Both the position numbers and the translations under genes were made by a program. A DNA stretch of 64,000 nucleotides from Ruminococcus flavefaciens (lineage in GTDB: Bacteria > Bacillota > Clostridia > Oscillospirales > Ruminococcaceae). Where the stretch lies: assembly GCF_900119075.1 (NCBI RefSeq), contig NZ_FPIP01000002.1:310001-374000 (forward strand). Direction: 5' to 3'. Of this stretch, positions 42,766 to 51,771 are shown in pieces. The notes beneath the pieces were generated by a model. That model had not been told where the DNA came from, searched no databases, and was given only the letters and a program-made list of their open reading frames with translations. The first letter of the stretch is position 1, and every line of letters starts with the position of its first letter.

Positions 42766-45700
42766 TTACTTTTCATTTTTCTTGCGTGGAGCGAGAACTT
42801 CCGACTTTGCGATCGCAGCAAGACCGAATACGATCATCATAGCTGCGCCGAATGCTATAAGAATATTTGACATGGAGTTATTACCTGTCTGAGGAAGCTC
42901 AACTGCTTCACCTGCGGCATTTGTTCCTTTGCCTGTTTCTGGATCGATGATGTATGTATCGAGTACATTATCTTCATTATCCATTAAGATGATCTCGCGT
43001 TTGCCGTCCTCAGTTGTTTTGATAGATGTAACGCCTACCATTTTTCCTGTCTTGTTCTGTAAGTCTGTTATAGCTTCCTTAACAAGAAGCTGATCAGCAG
43101 CAGACATTTCATTTGCTTCAGATGATGTCTTATCAGAAGTTGCTGCAGCAGTTGTTGTAGTAGTAGTTGTGGTGGTGGTATTAGTTGCTGTTGTTGTAGT
43201 GATTGCCGCAGCAGTAATAGGACCGTTGCCGCTGAGATCGTAATCATAGCCGCTGAAATCCTTTACTTCGCCCTTTGCTATGAGCTTGCAGCCGTCCTTT
43301 ACAGTAATAACTGTTTCGGGAGCAATAAGCACGCTGATGTAATCAGGGATAGTAATGTCAGAAGTTACGTTAACATTACCGAAGAGTGAAAGCTCAGTCT
43401 TTTGACCTTCCTTTACAGCGTCTTCAACTGCAACTCTGATATCTGCATAAGTTTTCTTGTTGCTGAGCATAGCGACAGCGTTTGGATTGATGCTGATGCT
43501 GTCGACGATGTCGCCGCAGATATCGCATACCTTAACGGCAACACCTGATTCTCCGTCCTTTGGAGGAACAACGAGTGTGAATTTGCCTGTAGAGCTGCAC
43601 TCGTGTTCTGCTACGCTGATTATCTGTTTTTCTTCCTTGGTACCGTCTGAATAATCAACGTGGAGAATGCCTTTTTTGCCTGTTTCGTTTGAAGTGAGCA
43701 TGATAACTGTCTCACCTGTTACAGTGATCTTGCCGTCAGCGTCGGGAGCGATACCATTTATTTCGGATATCTCAAATACCTTGCTGCTTGCTGTATCTGA
43801 AACATTGCCTTCCTCTGAAGGAGCAGGCTGTCTTCTTGTTCCGTCAGGTTCCTCAACATAAACGGTTGCGGTAACATCGGGAGACGGAGGGATTATTGCT
43901 ATTAATGATACAGGATAAGTTATTAACGTGGGTGAACCGAGGGTGAGCTCGTGAATAACATTCTGTCTGTATGCTGAATAGCTGCCTGAACTGCTTGATG
44001 TTGAAGCAAGACAGCAGGTCAATACATAATTCTGTCTGAATGAAGTGTAGGTTGCTCTTGAATCAAATCTGTCGTTGTAGAATGCGCTGCTGAGTGATCT
44101 GAATGCTGCGTTTGTACCTACCACGTGGATACCGCCCATTGAAGGAGTACCGTTATCGATTATCTTGATTTCGTAAGGAACTGTCATATCAGAACCTGCG
44201 AAGCTTACTGATACGTTATTGAGGATATGCTCAACAGGCATCTCGCTTAAAGCACGCTCGTAGAAACAGTTGAAAATGTAATCGCCGAGAAGTTCGGGAC
44301 GGTGCGAAGCTGCAAGAAGAGTGCGGTAATAGTGAGCGTTTCTTTCCTCTGTGCCGATGTACTGTTCATATACCGACTTCCAGAGATCCTTGATATTCAG
44401 CTTGATAACAGCTGATTCACCCGGAGCGAGCTCATCTACCTCGATACGTGCAGCATTTCTCTTGTCCATGAGATCCATGTGCTTTGTAGCTACAGGCTGG
44501 AAATTGTTGTTTCTGTAAGCACGGTAGAGAGTAGCGTCAGAACCCTGCTCTATTCTTGTGATAACATTTTCAAGATCATAGATAGGCTTGTCCGAAACAT
44601 TTTCAAGCTTGATCTTTACAGGGTACATCTCCTTGTAGTAAGAATATCTTGGAAGCTCAACTGTCATTTTAAGAGCCGAGCTTGAATATACGTGGAGAGA
44701 ATCCTTTGACTCAAATGTATACTTGAATTCTTCGCCTCTGTTCTTTCCTGCGAAGTCTGCTGTAAGGTCGTAGTCGCCCTCTTTGTCTCCGCGGATATAC
44801 CAGTCGGCAGTTTTTACTTCATTTGGCTTAAGGTCGCCGAAATCCTGTTTAAGATCGCCCTTTACGAGAGTAAGTCCCTCAGGGTAATTCAGTGTAGCAG
44901 AACAGTTTGTAAGAGTCTGTGTATCATTGTTTACGACGATGAGCTGAACGTCATAGAATTCCTTGAGCCACTTGCTCTTGCCGTAGATTATCATGTACAT
45001 TTCTTCTTCAACTGTTTCTGTGCGCACTACATAAGCGCCCAGTCCCGGAACGTATGTAGGTCTGCCTGTAGTGAGAACAACGCCTTCGCCGCCTCCAACA
45101 GTGATTACAACGTGCTCGCGTGAAGAAGAACCGTTATTGTTGTATGCAACTACTCTGTCGATAACAACGCCTGCTGCGTCGAAATCAGCCTCGATAGAGT
45201 ACTTGAAGCTGTTGAAGTTGTCATCGCCCGAAATATCGATACCTGCGTCGATAACCTCCTGCTTTGTCATAGGAGTTACCTTGAGCTCGCCCTTGATATC
45301 AAGACGTGCAGGCTTTTCATCAATATCAGCAGGTCTTTCGGAGACATTTTCCCATTCACAGATGAAGTACTTTCTGTTGCCGCCGGGGAGATCGTTCCAT
45401 TGACCTGAGCTGTATGTATGGATATAGTCCTCGTGACCGCCAAGGTTATTTGGCTCGCCGCTGCTCCAGTTGGTATATACCATAGGCTCGCCTGTGATCC
45501 AGCCGAACTCACCGTTTTCGTCACGCTTACCGCCTAACCAGCATTCGCTCAGACCTGCTTCTGTAAGAAGATTTGTGATCTGTGCCTGCTCTTCAAGAGA
45601 AGTGAGTGTAGCAAGGTGTCCGTTGACGCTTCGGCAGTATTCCTCAGCCTCTTCCCATGTCATTGCGTCCGCGAATACCTTATAGTGGTTCTTATCGGGA

Positions 45701-47634
45701 AGCGGACCAAGTGTTGTAGTAGTTGTGGCAGTGGTTGTTGCTGTGGTGGTTGTTGTTGAAGATGTAGTTGATGTAGAAGTTGTAGAAGTTGTAGAAGTTG
45801 TTGATTCAGAGCTTGTTGCAGATGTTGTGGAGGTTGCGGTAGTTGTAGATGTAGTAGTTGTGGTGGTTGTTGTTTCTGCTGCGTCTGTCACAGTGAAATA
45901 AAGCTCGTTATCCTCATTTAAGGTAACTGTACCGTTAACACCTAAATTGCCAAGGTATCCTGACACCAGAGAAGCCTGACCGAACTTTGAGAGACCGTCG
46001 GTTATTACGCCCGAAGCCTCTGCGTATATACTTGTATCGGCAGAAGTTATAGTGCCTGTGATATTTAACTTATGTCCTTCAGGAAGGTGGATACCGCCTT
46101 TTTTACCTTTAATACTGATGTTGTTTTGGAGATTGACAGCGGTTTTTCCTGTGCAGTTGATACCGTATTCGCTGTCACCGATGAGCTTGCCGCCTGAGAT
46201 GTTGATAGTACCTGATGATGATTGAGTATAAATAGCTGAATCAATATCGGAAATCACCTCAGAGCCTGTAATGTTGACAGTACCTGAGTAGCCTGTATTC
46301 ATCCATATCGTACAGCCTACAGAATGTTCCTTTGTTGTGTGCTTGCTGGTATTCTTGAGAGTACCGCCCACAAGGTTGGTCACACCGCTGCTGGTTCTGA
46401 GAGAAAGGGGATTGCTGTAGTACGAGGTAACGACGCCGCCGTACAGATTGAAGTTACCGCTGCCGTTGATACCTATGGTCGCACTGTCATTTCCTTGGTC
46501 GTTACCGTTGAATGTACCGCCGTATATATTGAGGGTACCGTATACTGTGAAGAGATTGCCGCCTGATTTTTCATTGATTGTACCTGTCTTTTCGGCGGAG
46601 CTGTCTCTGATGTTCATTCTGCTGTCTATGTAAATATTCGACATATTTACAGTATGACCATTGAGATCAAGGTCAAGGAAATCGCTGACACTTATCGAAG
46701 ATGTATCAACATCGCACATGAGCTTGTAAGCTCCCGACTTCGGCAGGCTTGCTCCGTCTGTCCATTCCTTGCACTCTGCGGCAGAATTGTTATACTCGCA
46801 GATAAATCCGAAGTTCTGAGTACCGTAGAAGCTGTAATTTTCGTATGTTCCGTCACTTTTTATATCGTCCCATTTTCCTACGGAGATATCGTTTTTAACT
46901 CCGTAAAGCAAAACAGCGTCCTGTTGACCGTCAAGGTTATTCGGATTGTTATATTTTTCGTCCCAGTTTGTGTAATCTAAAGCTTCACCTGTTACCCAGC
47001 CGAACTGCTTTTCATCATTTAATTTAAGACCTATCCAGTAGTTGTTCTTGATATCAGACTTTTCTCTGAGGATAGACTCAACTACCAGCTGCTCCTGCTC
47101 GGAAGTGATAGTAACAAGATGACCGCCGCGGCTCTCGCAGAATTCCTCAGCCTCCTGCCATGTCATGCCGTCATTGAATACCTCATAATTGTCGGGGTTT
47201 GGGTAGTACTTCCACTCGATCGTGCCTGTATAAGGCAAAATGCTCTCATTCTTGCTTGTTGATACAAGCTGATATTCCTTTAATACCAACTCTGCGTCAC
47301 GAATCGTGACCTTTCCGTCAAGGTCAACATCGGCTGCCTTGAGATCGATGTCGCTGATATCTCCCTTTGCAGCATATCTGGCGATAAGGGAAGCGTCAAC
47401 AGCGTTGACAGATTTGTTGCCGTCTGCGTCGCCGTAGATCACAGCAGTATCCGTTGTTGGCTTTTCGTCACCCCACCAGAGAGTTTTCTGAGGGGAAATT
47501 TCAGCATTCGGAGCTGTATCTATCGCTGTTACATTAAGGGCTGTTGTCGTTGCAAGCTGTCCTGCCGCTACGGAAGCTGCTGCCAATAATGATACTGCTC
47601 TCTTAGCTTTTTTTCTGAAAAAACTATGCTTCAT
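42766..47634 (-). CDS. Cell-wall-anchored protein with dockerin and two C-type lectin domains
   Basis: 1,622 residues. A signal peptide spans 1-38 (KKAKRAVSLLAAASVAAG). A dockerin-like pair of calcium loops (GDADGNKSVNAVD and ADVDLDGKVTIRD) lies near 68-120. C-type lectin domain 1 is near 145-285 (MTWQEAEEFCESRGGHL, then WIGL and FICEY). Beta-helix-like Gly/Asn repeats with LYGGVV and VNLQNN run about 300-580. A Thr/Ser linker follows, then lectin domain 2 at about 650-770 (SGEPNNLGGHEDY, FICEWE). An unassigned region spans 775-1500, then a second Thr linker. The sorting signal LPQTG is at 1580-1584, with a membrane helix and RKKNEK tail. It should be sortase-linked to the wall. Lectin domains suggest binding of plant or mucin glycans. 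Ribosome site GGAGG; consensus promoter upstream. Confidence 0.88.
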   Translation of the reverse strand: MKHSFFRKKAKRAVSLLAAASVAAGQLATTTALNVTAIDTAPNAEISPQKTLWWGDEKPTTDTAVIYGDADGNKSVNAVDASLIARYAAKGDISDIDLKAADVDLDGKVTIRDAELVLKEYQLVSTSKNESILPYTGTIEWKYYPNPDNYEVFNDGMTWQEAEEFCESRGGHLVTITSEQEQLVVESILREKSDIKNNYWIGLKLNDEKQFGWVTGEALDYTNWDEKYNNPNNLDGQQDAVLLYGVKNDISVGKWDDIKSDGTYENYSFYGTQNFGFICEYNNSAAECKEWTDGASLPKSGAYKLMCDVDTSSISVSDFLDLDLNGHTVNMSNIYIDSRMNIRDSSAEKTGTINEKSGGNLFTVYGTLNIYGGTFNGNDQGNDSATIGINGSGNFNLYGGVVTSYYSNPLSLRTSSGVTNLVGGTLKNTSKHTTKEHSVGCTIWMNTGYSGTVNITGSEVISDIDSAIYTQSSSGTINISGGKLIGDSEYGINCTGKTAVNLQNNISIKGKKGGIHLPEGHKLNITGTITSADTSIYAEASGVITDGLSKFGQASLVSGYLGNLGVNGTVTLNEDNELYFTVTDAAETTTTTTTTSTTTATSTTSATSSESTTSTTSTTSTSTTSSTTTTTATTTATTTTTLGPLPDKNHYKVFADAMTWEEAEEYCRSVNGHLATLTSLEEQAQITNLLTEAGLSECWLGGKRDENGEFGWITGEPMVYTNWSSGEPNNLGGHEDYIHTYSSGQWNDLPGGNRKYFICEWENVSERPADIDEKPARLDIKGELKVTPMTKQEVIDAGIDISGDDNFNSFKYSIEADFDAAGVVIDRVVAYNNNGSSSREHVVITVGGGEGVVLTTGRPTYVPGLGAYVVRTETVEEEMYMIIYGKSKWLKEFYDVQLIVVNNDTQTLTNCSATLNYPEGLTLVKGDLKQDFGDLKPNEVKTADWYIRGDKEGDYDLTADFAGKNRGEEFKYTFESKDSLHVYSSSALKMTVELPRYSYYKEMYPVKIKLENVSDKPIYDLENVITRIEQGSDATLYRAYRNNNFQPVATKHMDLMDKRNAARIEVDELAPGESAVIKLNIKDLWKSVYEQYIGTEERNAHYYRTLLAASHRPELLGDYIFNCFYERALSEMPVEHILNNVSVSFAGSDMTVPYEIKIIDNGTPSMGGIHVVGTNAAFRSLSSAFYNDRFDSRATYTSFRQNYVLTCCLASTSSSSGSYSAYRQNVIHELTLGSPTLITYPVSLIAIIPPSPDVTATVYVEEPDGTRRQPAPSEEGNVSDTASSKVFEISEINGIAPDADGKITVTGETVIMLTSNETGKKGILHVDYSDGTKEEKQIISVAEHECSSTGKFTLVVPPKDGESGVAVKVCDICGDIVDSISINPNAVAMLSNKKTYADIRVAVEDAVKEGQKTELSLFGNVNVTSDITIPDYISVLIAPETVITVKDGCKLIAKGEVKDFSGYDYDLSGNGPITAAAITTTTATNTTTTTTTTTTAAATSDKTSSEANEMSAADQLLVKEAITDLQNKTGKMVGVTSIKTTEDGKREIILMDNEDNVLDTYIIDPETGKGTNAAGEAVELPQTGNNSMSNILIAFGAAMMIVFGLAAIAKSEVLAPRKKNEK

Positions 47635-47712
47635 TGTAATTACCTCCTTTTGATGATAGGATTGGTGAGTAGTTTTTTATATTGTCATACGGCAATAAAA
47701 CAATATATGTAA

Positions 47713-47741
47713 ATTATATGCTGTTTTATACAAATTGTCAA
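47713..47741 (-). promoter_or_regulatory. Consensus promoter of the wall-anchored lectin gene
   Basis: Minus strand: TTGACA (47736-47741), 17-bp spacer, TATAAT (47713-47718), 79 bp before the start. Confidence 0.85.
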
Positions 47742-47863
47742 TGATAAAGCCTGTTAGTTTTGATTTTTTTCTGATTTTTTGTGCTGTTTGCACAAAGGGA
47801 ATGGTCAGTCGGGCGGGAAGCATTTGCTCGTGGTTTTCGTCAGCCGAAATGGCTCTCTTTTAT

Positions 47864-49231
47864 TCAAAGTTCCGTTTTATTCTCAGTCATATCACAGCTT
47901 ATCTGATTTTTTGATCTGAAGTAAAAATACGCGGCAAAGCACATTGCTATCTGCAATACCGTTGAGCATGGTATTGCCATTCCTATGAGGAAAAGGGAGT
48001 TGTTTCCGATTTTCTGCATCAGAAAAGCAAATGGTATTCTTACAAGAAAAGCTCCGCAAATGCCCTGCAGCATTACGAACTTAGTTTTTTCTATGCCGTT
48101 ATAATAACCGATAAAGCAGAACAGGAAACAGGTATTCAGGCAGTCTATGGCATATGCTTTCAGATAATCCCATGCGGCTTTGACCGTATCGGCTTCGGGT
48201 GAAAAGATACCTGCAAGGAGGTCGCCGCGGAAGAATGTGATAAAGAACATTGCGATTCCGAATGCAAACGAAACGGCGATCCCTGTTTTTAGTGCAGTAT
48301 TTGCTCTTTTCATCTGCCCTGCGCCGTAATTCTGAGCTACGAATGCGGTCATTGACTGCATAAAGGAAATTGGGACAAGCATGATAAATACGCAGACCTT
48401 TTCGGCAACGCCAACTCCTGCGGAAGCGGTAACGCCTATCCTGTTTACGATACCAAGCATAACGAGGAAGGAGATACTGACAAGGAAGTCCTGCAATGCT
48501 ATGGGAGTTCCGATACGGATTATTACGGCAGCAACGCTTTTAATCAGTTTAATATTGCTTTTATGGAATTCAAAGGGCAGTTTTGTATGACGGATCATAA
48601 AGAATGAAATGATTACGCTTATAAGCTGTGCCATTACGGTTGCAAGAGCTGCACCTGAGGCGCCGAGATGAAAGCCTGCCACAAATACAAGGTCTCCTAT
48701 GATATTGAACAGACAGGCTATACCTACAGCTATAAGCGGAGTTTTTGAATCTCCCAGACCTCTGAAAATACTTCCGAGCAGGTTATATGCTGTAATGACG
48801 ATAAATCCGCCGCCGCATATTCTGATATAGCCTGAAGTAAGTTCAAATGCCTCCTTAGGCGCCTGCATTATGCTGGCAAGTCCCGATGCGCCGATAATGC
48901 TTATGAGCGTAAAAACAAGACCTGTTACCGCAAAAATCACCATACCTGTTCCTATCGTCTGAGCAGCGTCTTTTGGACGTTTCTGACCTATCCTCTGACC
49001 AACGGCAACGGTTATTCCCATGGAAAAGCTTACGATAAGATTCGTAAGCGTTGTTATTATCTGCGAGCCTGTAGATACAGCCGATACATCTGCTGTTGAG
49101 CCGAATCGTCCTACTACAAGAAGATCTACAGCGCCGTACATAGCCTGCAAAAACATAGCAAACAGCACAGGCAGCATAAATTTCATGAGCTTCGGCAATA
49201 TCGCACCGCTTGTAAAATCATTGTTTTTCAT
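47864..49231 (-). CDS. MATE family multidrug efflux transporter
   Basis: 455 residues with about 12 hydrophobic segments. GAVDLLVVGRFGSTADVSAVS (short of full, residues 33-50) is the MATE start, and YNLLGSIFRGLGDSKTPL (near 155-172) its repeat hallmark. It exports cationic drugs or metabolites using a sodium or proton gradient. RBS GGAGG. It is preceded by a leader with a terminator hairpin only 15 bp from the start codon, so expression may be controlled by attenuation. Confidence 0.92.
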   Translation of the reverse strand: MKNNDFTSGAILPKLMKFMLPVLFAMFLQAMYGAVDLLVVGRFGSTADVSAVSTGSQIITTLTNLIVSFSMGITVAVGQRIGQKRPKDAAQTIGTGMVIFAVTGLVFTLISIIGASGLASIMQAPKEAFELTSGYIRICGGGFIVITAYNLLGSIFRGLGDSKTPLIAVGIACLFNIIGDLVFVAGFHLGASGAALATVMAQLISVIISFFMIRHTKLPFEFHKSNIKLIKSVAAVIIRIGTPIALQDFLVSISFLVMLGIVNRIGVTASAGVGVAEKVCVFIMLVPISFMQSMTAFVAQNYGAGQMKRANTALKTGIAVSFAFGIAMFFITFFRGDLLAGIFSPEADTVKAAWDYLKAYAIDCLNTCFLFCFIGYYNGIEKTKFVMLQGICGAFLVRIPFAFLMQKIGNNSLFLIGMAIPCSTVLQIAMCFAAYFYFRSKNQISCDMTENKTEL

Positions 49232-49244
49232 TTTTATCCTCCAT

Positions 49245-49288
49245 AAAAAAGCGGATAAAACAGCAGTTGTATTTCTGCGGTCCTATCC
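49245..49288 (-). promoter_or_regulatory. Terminator-like attenuator in the MATE leader
   Basis: On the minus strand GGATAGGAC..GCAG pairs with CTGC..GTTTTATCC (49253-49288) and is followed by GCTTTTTT (49245-49252), within the leader and just before the ribosome site. Upstream CGGAT in the same leader could pair instead with the 3' ATCCG and break the stem. Confidence 0.6.
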
Positions 49289-49326
49289 CTTTGAGATCCG
49301 ATAAATGTTTATTGTCCGACTTTAGT

Positions 49327-49355
49327 ATTATATCATACTGAAAAATATGTGTCAA
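49327..49355 (-). promoter_or_regulatory. Consensus promoter of the MATE gene
   Basis: Minus strand: TTGACA (49350-49355), 17-bp spacer, TATAAT (49327-49332). Leader about 90 nt. Confidence 0.85.
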
Positions 49356-49445
49356 TGTGATAAATGCAAAGTGATTTCAAGCAGATGATCTCGGAAAACA
49401 GCGATATGATACAAAAAACGGAGCATTTCAGGCGGCTTATGGAAA

Positions 49446-49466
49446 GGGACGGCATGAAGCCGTCCC
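49446..49466 (-). terminator. Hairpin after adenosine deaminase
   Basis: GGGACGGC pairs with GCCGTCCC around a 5-nt loop, 9 bp past the stop; the T-run after it is weak (TTTCC). Confidence 0.6.
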
Positions 49467-49474
49467 TGATGTTT

Positions 49475-50482
49475 TTATGATCCGAGTTCTTTTCTGAGCT
49501 GTGCTTTTACTTCGTCAGTTGTGAATGCAGAATCGACGGCATTCTCAAGTATCTGTTTTTCCTGTTCGGCAGTCAGACCAAAGCTCTTTTCCATATAGCG
49601 GAATTCATCTGCCAGAGTAGTTCCTTCGATACCCATATCATCTGTGTTCAGCGTTACGGCAAGCCCGTTGTTCAGATAATCCATAAAAGGATACTGAGAC
49701 ATATCCTCAACAGCGTGAGTCTGTCGGTTGCTTGTGGGACACATTTCAAGTGCTATGCCTTTTTCTTTCAGCGTCTGAACGACCTCGGCATCCTCATAGC
49801 TTCTGACGCCGTGTCCGATACGGCTTGCACCGTACTCAACGGCGAGCTTTACGCTTTCTGAGCCGTCTGCTTCGCCTGCGTGTATAGTGAAAGGAATATT
49901 TGCTTTCTTGGCTTTTTTGAACAGTCCGCGGTAATTCTCAGTGGGGAAAAGGGCTTCTGCGCCTGCGAGGTCAATTGCAACAACGCCGCCGTCCTTTACA
50001 AGGTATTTCTTTGCAAGCTCAAGTGTTTCGTTGTTGGCAGCCTCGTTGCCCTCTCCGCGCATACAGCACAGTATCAGGTTGACCTTTAGCTCGGTTTCCG
50101 ATATGCCTTTAAGCGCAGCCTTTACTGCGTCCTCCTGCGTCATGCCCTTTTCTGTATGGAGCTGAGGGGCAAAGCGTATTTCTGCGTATATCACGCCCTG
50201 GGAGCGGATATTCTCCGAAACAAGTCTGACCGCTTCACTGAGTCCCTCTTTTGTCTGCATGAAAGACAGCGGCAGAGCAAAGCATTTCAGGAAATCATTC
50301 AGGCTTTCGCAGTCATTTGGAACTGTCAGCTGTTTTTCAAGCTCGGCGTCGTCATGAGGGAGGGGAATACCCTGTATTTTTGCTAATTTTCGCGCTATGT
50401 CAGAAGTGACAGCGCCGTCCAGATGCAGATGGAGCTCTATATATTTGTCGGCAAATTTCTTAGGTGCAACTGCTTTTTCCAT
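49475..50482 (-). CDS. add: Adenosine deaminase
   Basis: 335 residues, standard length. Metal and catalytic motifs in order: ELHLHLDGAV (about 16-25), FTIHAGEADG (about 195-204, with catalytic Glu), SRIGHGVRS (about 219), CPTSNRQT (about 244) and LNTDDMGIEG (about 273). It converts adenosine or deoxyadenosine to inosine in purine salvage, in the cytoplasm. It follows the DUF4003 gene by 35 bp and probably shares its promoter. Start has GAAAGGAG upstream. Confidence 0.94.
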   Translation of the reverse strand: MEKAVAPKKFADKYIELHLHLDGAVTSDIARKLAKIQGIPLPHDDAELEKQLTVPNDCESLNDFLKCFALPLSFMQTKEGLSEAVRLVSENIRSQGVIYAEIRFAPQLHTEKGMTQEDAVKAALKGISETELKVNLILCCMRGEGNEAANNETLELAKKYLVKDGGVVAIDLAGAEALFPTENYRGLFKKAKKANIPFTIHAGEADGSESVKLAVEYGASRIGHGVRSYEDAEVVQTLKEKGIALEMCPTSNRQTHAVEDMSQYPFMDYLNNGLAVTLNTDDMGIEGTTLADEFRYMEKSFGLTAEQEKQILENAVDSAFTTDEVKAQLRKELGS

Positions 50483-50517
50483 AGTAAACTCCTTTCAAGT
50501 GTCAGATATTACGATAA

Positions 50518-51492
50518 TCAGCTTGCACTGCTTGCAGCTGTCGTTGCAATTATCGTAGCATACAAAGCGGCTTCCTGTGCAGCAATGACAGCAAGTGCAG
50601 AAGCGGATACTGCTGCCTGAGTATTGTCGGTATCTTCGTAAAGGTTGGCTGTGAGCATAGCTGCGTGCATGAGCCTTGTTTTCTTATCGAGGCTTAATGC
50701 TCCGTAGCCTTTCTGAACGCTGAGTCTGTTATCTATATCTATAACAGTGTCAACAAGCATTTTTTCGTCGGCTTCAATTATGGAGATAGCAGCGAGAGTT
50801 GAAAGCTCATAGTGTTTGCCGTACTTATGTCCTGCTGCCGTTAACATATCAAAGATACTGAAAAGTCTGCCCACCTTGTACTCCACAGCTCCGTCAGTCA
50901 TGGCGAGAATATGAGATACGGTCTGAACGGCGTTCTTGTCGGAAAATTTCTTCCTGAGAAGCTCGAAGCTTTTTTCAGTTTCGGCTATGAGCTGCTGATC
51001 GTTCTTCTCGGAAAAAGCCATAAAGCCTGCCATTATGTTGTCCTCGCTTGAGGTGAGTATTGGGTGTTCCTTTTTCATCATATTATAAAGAGCGCGTCCT
51101 CTTGCAGCGATGTGCTCCGCCTTATCAGCTGTAGTTTTCTCGGCAAGGAGAGTTGAGAGCAAAGCAAGGTAATCCGATCTGCTGAAGTATTTTTTGAGGA
51201 TAGCGTACATACCCATTACCTTTTCAAACTGAGCTTCTGGATCATCAGATACACAGAGCTTGGCTGCAAAGGTCGGAAGTATCGTACCCTTGAGATATGA
51301 CGCAAAGCCAGCGTTCTTTTTGATAATGCTCTTGCATTCGCGGAGCCTGTTCTCGTCAGCTCTTATTCCTGCCGCACAGAATATATTTGCTGCTACAGGA
51401 TAGATATATGAGCTTTCAAGCTTAAAAGTCTTTTTTATAATATCTCTGTTTGCGATAAAGTCCATTGTGATCTGTTCTGTATTGTTATTCAT
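50518..51492 (-). CDS. DUF4003 family protein
   Basis: 324 residues from the ATG at 51490-51492, chosen for AAAAGGAG 9 bp upstream; a longer frame to 51558 crosses the promoter. Helical throughout. Pieces such as SRSDYLALLSTLLAE, AHILAMTDG-like VSHILAMTDGAVEYKVGR and KHYELSTLAAISII match DUF4003. The Ala/Thr-rich C-terminal 25 residues are low complexity. The function of the family is unknown. Upstream of add in the same operon. Confidence 0.75.
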   Translation of the reverse strand: MNNNTEQITMDFIANRDIIKKTFKLESSYIYPVAANIFCAAGIRADENRLRECKSIIKKNAGFASYLKGTILPTFAAKLCVSDDPEAQFEKVMGMYAILKKYFSRSDYLALLSTLLAEKTTADKAEHIAARGRALYNMMKKEHPILTSSEDNIMAGFMAFSEKNDQQLIAETEKSFELLRKKFSDKNAVQTVSHILAMTDGAVEYKVGRLFSIFDMLTAAGHKYGKHYELSTLAAISIIEADEKMLVDTVIDIDNRLSVQKGYGALSLDKKTRLMHAAMLTANLYEDTDNTQAAVSASALAVIAAQEAALYATIIATTAASSAS

Positions 51493-51538
51493 AGTGATTT
51501 CTCCTTTTGGTGAAGTAGTTTTTTGCTTCTGTAAACAT

Positions 51539-51567
51539 AGTATAACATATTGTCGCATTAGTGTCGG
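51539..51567 (-). promoter_or_regulatory. Putative promoter of the DUF4003-add operon
   Basis: Minus strand: CCGACA (51562-51567), 17-bp spacer, TATACT (51539-51544). The -35 box is poor. Confidence 0.45.
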
Positions 51568-51705
51568 TCTTTTAATATTACCGTATATTACAATTCTGAA
51601 ATGTTCTGAATGCTGTGCTCCTGTCTGTTTCTTTAATTAAAGATTATCATAATTTTATTTCTGTGTCAATACTATTTCAGGCATATCAAAAATGAGCTTT
51701 TTATA

Positions 51706-51734
51706 TTGCAATCTCAGACTCATCATGATATAAT
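51706..51734 (+). promoter_or_regulatory. Promoter of the GH43-like gene
   Basis: TTGCAA (51706-51711), 17-bp spacer, TATAAT (51729-51734), 38 bp before the start. Confidence 0.75.
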
Positions 51735-51771
51735 ATGCTTGACAGTCAAAAAAGAAAAAAGGAGTGAAACT

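Noticed and set aside
49245-49320. Known riboswitch class in the MATE leader
   Set aside because: I could not match it by eye to guanidine, PreQ1, yybP or SAM classes; reported only as an attenuator-like leader.
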